Of a stretch of 7,854 nucleotides of DNA, positions 5,974 through 7,854 are shown piece after piece. Each line of letters starts with the position of its first letter. Position 1 is the stretch's first letter. The DNA lies in assembly GCA_011390855.1 (NCBI GenBank), contig JAABRN010000508.1, positions 1-7,854 of the forward strand, in the 5' to 3' direction. A program made the translations under genes and the position numbers. Source of the stretch: Hydrogenophaga sp. Its GTDB lineage: Bacteria; Pseudomonadota; Gammaproteobacteria; Burkholderiales; Burkholderiaceae_C. The notes under the pieces are model-generated. The model did no database searches. It had not been told where the DNA came from and saw only the letters and a list, made by a program, of their open reading frames with translations.

Positions 5974-6423
5974 ATGTCGCAAGAAAATTTACAGACAGAC
6001 GACCTGGACAGAAGAATCATTTCGGCCTTGAGTGCTGACAGCCGTCGTTCTTACGCCGACGTGGCCGGCGAAGTGGGTATGTCCACCGCAGCCGTGCATG
6101 AGCGGGTACGCAAAATGGTCGAGCGGGGCGTGATCGAGCGCTTTTCCTTGCGCGTGGTGCCCGAGGCCGTGGGCCTGCACTTCACCGCCTTTGTGGCGGT
6201 GCGCAACGACGGCGGCGCGCATTGCCGGGAAATCGCACCCCGGCTGCGCGAGATTCCCGAGGTGATCGAGTTGCACAGTGTGGCCGGCGAGCACGACTTC
6301 CTGGCCAAGGTCCGCTGCACCCATCCGCGGGCGCTCGAAGACGTGCTGTTCCAGATCAAGGCGGTGCCGGGGGTGGCGCGGACCACCAGCACGGTGGTGC
6401 TGAACACCGAGTTCGAACGTTAA
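5974..6423 (+). CDS. Lrp/AsnC-family transcriptional regulator
   Basis: This is a 149-residue feast/famine regulator. Residues ~10-68 hold the AsnC-type helix-turn-helix: LDRRIISALSADSRRSYADVAGEVGMSTAAVHERVRKMVERGVIERF, with recognition helix around 38-51. Residues ~69-147 form the RAM effector-binding and oligomerisation domain, including the conserved VAGEHDFLAKV motif (103-113). Its length is normal for the family. The ATG at 5974 gives the expected N-terminus, though no clear Shine-Dalgarno precedes it. It is divergent from the EamA transporter gene, which is its most likely target, with an amino acid as the probable effector (inference from family and arrangement). The stop is TAA at 6421-6423. 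Confidence 0.94.
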   Translation: MSQENLQTDDLDRRIISALSADSRRSYADVAGEVGMSTAAVHERVRKMVERGVIERFSLRVVPEAVGLHFTAFVAVRNDGGAHCREIAPRLREIPEVIELHSVAGEHDFLAKVRCTHPRALEDVLFQIKAVPGVARTTSTVVLNTEFER

Positions 6424-6541
6424 ACGCTCACGCCCTCGGTGCGGGTTGTCCTCCATCCAGAGACACCAAGGGTCCGGCGCTGTCGGCCCAAGGTGTTGTC
6501 CCTCCTGAAGAGGGAAGCCGCGCAGGGGGGATGCCGAACGA
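6424..6541. repeat. Intergenic repeat-like stretch with stem-loop between convergent genes
   Basis: This 118-base gap lies between the stops of the Lrp-type gene and the peroxidase gene. It contains a TCCCTC-CTGAA-GAGGGA stem-loop (6499-6515), followed by GAAGCCGCGCAGGGGGG. The stretch from about 6467 on resembles the dispersed intergenic repeats I remember from Comamonadaceae, often found at gene 3' ends; this is from memory. The stem has no T-run. It may serve as a bidirectional 3' end for both genes. Confidence 0.4.
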
Positions 6542-7027
6542 TCAGTCCCCCAACGCAGCCTCGATGTCCTTGGCCAGTTTCTCTGGCGCGTCCTGTGGCG
6601 CATAGCGCTTGATCACACGACCATCCTTGCCCACCAGGAATTTGGTGAAGTTCCACTTGATGGCCTTGCTGCCCAGCAAACCAGGCGCTTCTGCGGCCAG
6701 CCATTGGTAGAGCGGGTGGGCATCGCCGCCGTTCACGTCGATCTTGCTCATCATCGGGAATGTCACGCCAAAGTTTTTCTGGCAGAAGGCGCCAATCTCT
6801 TCGTTGCTGCCCGGGTCCTGGCTGCCGAACTGGTTGCATGGAAAGCCCAGCACCACCAGGCCGCGTTCGCCATAGGTCTGGTGAAGCTTCTCCAGCCCGC
6901 CAAACTGAGGCGTGAAACCGCATGCGCTCGCCGTGTTGACGATCAGCAGAGGCCTGTTGCGAAATTGATCAAGTGCAACCGGCTTTCCGTCGATGGAATG
7001 GGCTTCAAAGTCGTAGATACTGGTCAT
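6542..7027 (-). CDS. Glutathione peroxidase family protein (cysteine type)
   Basis: This is a 161-residue thiol peroxidase of the GPx/BtuE family that reduces hydrogen or lipid peroxides using glutathione or thioredoxin. The catalytic motif NTASACGFTPQFGGLEKL (31-48) carries Cys36 in place of selenocysteine. Gln70 (GSQDPG) and Trp125-Asn126 (KWNFTKFLV) complete the usual Cys-Gln-Trp-Asn tetrad. GFPCNQFG (61-68) is also conserved. A further Cys at 82 (FCQKNFGVTFPM) is a possible resolving cysteine. No signal peptide is seen, so it is likely cytoplasmic. The start is the ATG at 7027, with AGGAA on the minus strand (plus 7033-7037) 5 bases upstream. A longer in-frame form from 7114 exists, but it adds 29 residues outside the family fold. 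Whether the electron donor is glutathione or thioredoxin cannot be told from the sequence. Confidence 0.94.
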   Translation of the reverse strand: MTSIYDFEAHSIDGKPVALDQFRNRPLLIVNTASACGFTPQFGGLEKLHQTYGERGLVVLGFPCNQFGSQDPGSNEEIGAFCQKNFGVTFPMMSKIDVNGGDAHPLYQWLAAEAPGLLGSKAIKWNFTKFLVGKDGRVIKRYAPQDAPEKLAKDIEAALGD

Positions 7028-7142
7028 GCCGGTTCCTGCAACGGTTAAAAGGAAGAGCCATTGTGGCGTCTCATCATCGACGTTGCGCAATGTGTCACAA
7101 CTGAGCCCAGGCACCCTGCCGGGTATTGCCGAACGCGGGCAT

Positions 7143-7159
7143 AATTATTAGTAATAATT
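7143..7159. promoter_or_regulatory. 17-bp perfect A/T-rich palindrome, candidate operator
   Basis: AATTATTAGTAATAATT has two perfect 8-base arms around a central G. It sits in the 157-base gap between the divergent peroxidase gene and the gene starting at 7185, 25 bases before that ATG. It is strikingly A/T-rich within a GC-rich window and contains -10-like sequence (CATAAT at 7140-7145; TAATAAT at 7152-7158). It looks like the core promoter plus a dimeric repressor site; the binding protein is unknown. The rest of 7028-7142 shows no gene. Confidence 0.5.
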
Positions 7160-7184
7160 TGTTAAAGAACATTGAGGCAAGCGC

Positions 7185-7854
7185 ATGGCAGTGGCGTATT
7201 CGGTTGCTCTGGTGGGGTTCGCGCAAAGCGAGTCAGCGACCTTTGAATCCTTTTTCAGTCTTGCAGCCCGCCGGCCGCCGGCCTACGCCGTGCAGGACGA
7301 GGTGTCGGATGCACAGATCCTGATCGTCAATGCCGACAATCAGCAAGCGTTGAACCTGGTGCAGTTCGCCGAACTGCCAGGCAGGGTGCTGTTGCTCGGC
7401 AACTCCGACGGCGGAACGGGTTGGCCATTGCAGCGCAAACCCGTGAAACTGGTGGCGGTGCTGGCCGCGCTGGACGCGCTTGTCGGCGTGCGTTCGTCAA
7501 GCCCCAAGGCGGCGCCCCCCCGCGCATCGCAGTCGGACTCCCTGTTGCAAGGTCTGAACGAGAGCATGCGCCTGGCCGGACGGCGTGCCCCAGCGGCGGT
7601 GGCACGGTCTGGGGCAACGCACGCCATGGCCCCTGCGGTCCGCGCGGCGCGCCGCTCGGCCGATTCGGGTTTTCCGGCGACGCGCCCCATGGAGCGCGAA
7701 GGCGTTGTTGTGCCAAAGCCCGCCCTTGCCCCACGGGCTTCCCCACGTTCGGGCGTGGTGCGCCTGACCGACTTCGGCGGACTCGACGAAATGCCTTCAC
7801 CTCCGTCCAGCCCGGCCACCCGCGCCGGGCGAGCGACCAGATCGGCCCCGAGTG
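7185..7854 (+). CDS. Receiver-like domain protein with Pro/Ala/Arg-rich linker, 3' end outside window
   Basis: The reading frame is open from the ATG at 7185 to the window edge (223 complete codons). The start is supported by GAGG at 7174-7177 with a 7-base spacer. Residues 1-102 look like a degenerate response-regulator receiver: SVALVGF as strand 1, AQILIVNADNQQA as strand 3 with D51 at the phospho-acceptor position, GRVLLLG as strand 4, and a K85-P86 pair as in receiver strand 5, then helix VKLVAVLAALDALV. The acidic pair normally found after strand 1 is replaced by Gly-Phe. Residues ~103-223 are low-complexity, rich in Ala, Pro, Arg and Ser, and probably disordered. No C-terminal output domain is visible before the edge. 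Similar N-terminal modules occur, as I recall, in uncharacterised Burkholderiales proteins. Function unknown. Confidence 0.75.
   Translation, partial: MAVAYSVALVGFAQSESATFESFFSLAARRPPAYAVQDEVSDAQILIVNADNQQALNLVQFAELPGRVLLLGNSDGGTGWPLQRKPVKLVAVLAALDALVGVRSSSPKAAPPRASQSDSLLQGLNESMRLAGRRAPAAVARSGATHAMAPAVRAARRSADSGFPATRPMEREGVVVPKPALAPRASPRSGVVRLTDFGGLDEMPSPPSSPATRAGRATRSAPS

Noticed and set aside
7081..7091. TTGCGCAA palindrome (7083-7090) and a TTGTGA/GATGAT minus-strand promoter guess for the peroxidase
   Set aside because: Each half matches only four of six consensus bases with a 16-base spacer, and the palindrome is short; not enough to call.
7028..7114. N-terminal extension of the glutathione peroxidase to an ATG at 7114
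   Set aside because: The family fold begins at MTSIYDFEA, and a good ribosome site sits 5 bases upstream of the ATG at 7027; the extra 29 residues look like translated leader.
7327..7819. Two overlapping minus-strand open frames near the right edge
   Set aside because: Both are antisense to the plus-strand frame from 7185, which has a ribosome site and a receiver-like N-terminus; their Arg/Pro/Ala-rich translations look like GC-rich shadows.
1..7854. CRISPR arrays, tRNA/rRNA genes, insertion sequences, phage genes
   Set aside because: No regularly spaced repeats, tRNA cloverleaf, transposase or integrase motif was seen on either strand.

Overview
The window is GC-rich DNA with tightly packed, proteobacterial-style genes. 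The protein sequences and gene neighbourhood point to a betaproteobacterium of the order Burkholderiales, most likely Comamonadaceae (a Hydrogenophaga/Rhodoferax/Acidovorax-like organism). This placement is inferred from remembered protein and repeat styles, not from a search.

Layout: (1) Bases 1-668 hold the 3' part of the ammonium channel gene amtB, closed by a strong intrinsic terminator. (2) Bases 940-1215 encode a 91-residue predicted secreted protein of unknown function, with a perfect 14-bp hairpin directly after its stop codon. (3) Bases 1314-4942 form a four-gene plus-strand block: glcE and glcF (FAD-binding and iron-sulfur subunits of glycolate oxidase), then an lrgA/cidA-family and an lrgB-family membrane protein gene. 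glcF/lrgA and lrgA/lrgB overlap by 4 bases (ATGA and GTGA). (4) Convergent to this block is a minus-strand YedA-like EamA/DMT transporter gene (4956-5906), divergent from an Lrp/AsnC-family regulator gene (5974-6423). (5) A minus-strand glutathione peroxidase gene (6542-7027) lies tail-to-tail with the regulator. (6) From 7185 a gene runs off the right edge; its N-terminus looks like a degenerate response-regulator receiver domain. It is preceded by a 17-bp perfect palindrome in an AT-rich patch.

The most interesting feature is the glcE-glcF-lrgA-lrgB block. Plant PLGG1, a chloroplast glycolate/glycerate transporter, is a fused LrgB/LrgA-type protein, and LrgAB/PftAB in some Firmicutes handles pyruvate. 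Translational coupling of LrgAB to glycolate oxidase subunits suggests that this LrgAB moves glycolate or a related 2-hydroxy acid for GlcDEF, rather than acting in holin-like cell lysis. The FAD/glycolate-binding GlcD subunit is not encoded in this window. A second notable point is an in-frame, hairpin-rich insertion of about 28 codons inside glcE that resembles intergenic repeats of Comamonadaceae. A third is the divergent Lrp-type regulator/exporter pair with short direct repeats between the two genes.
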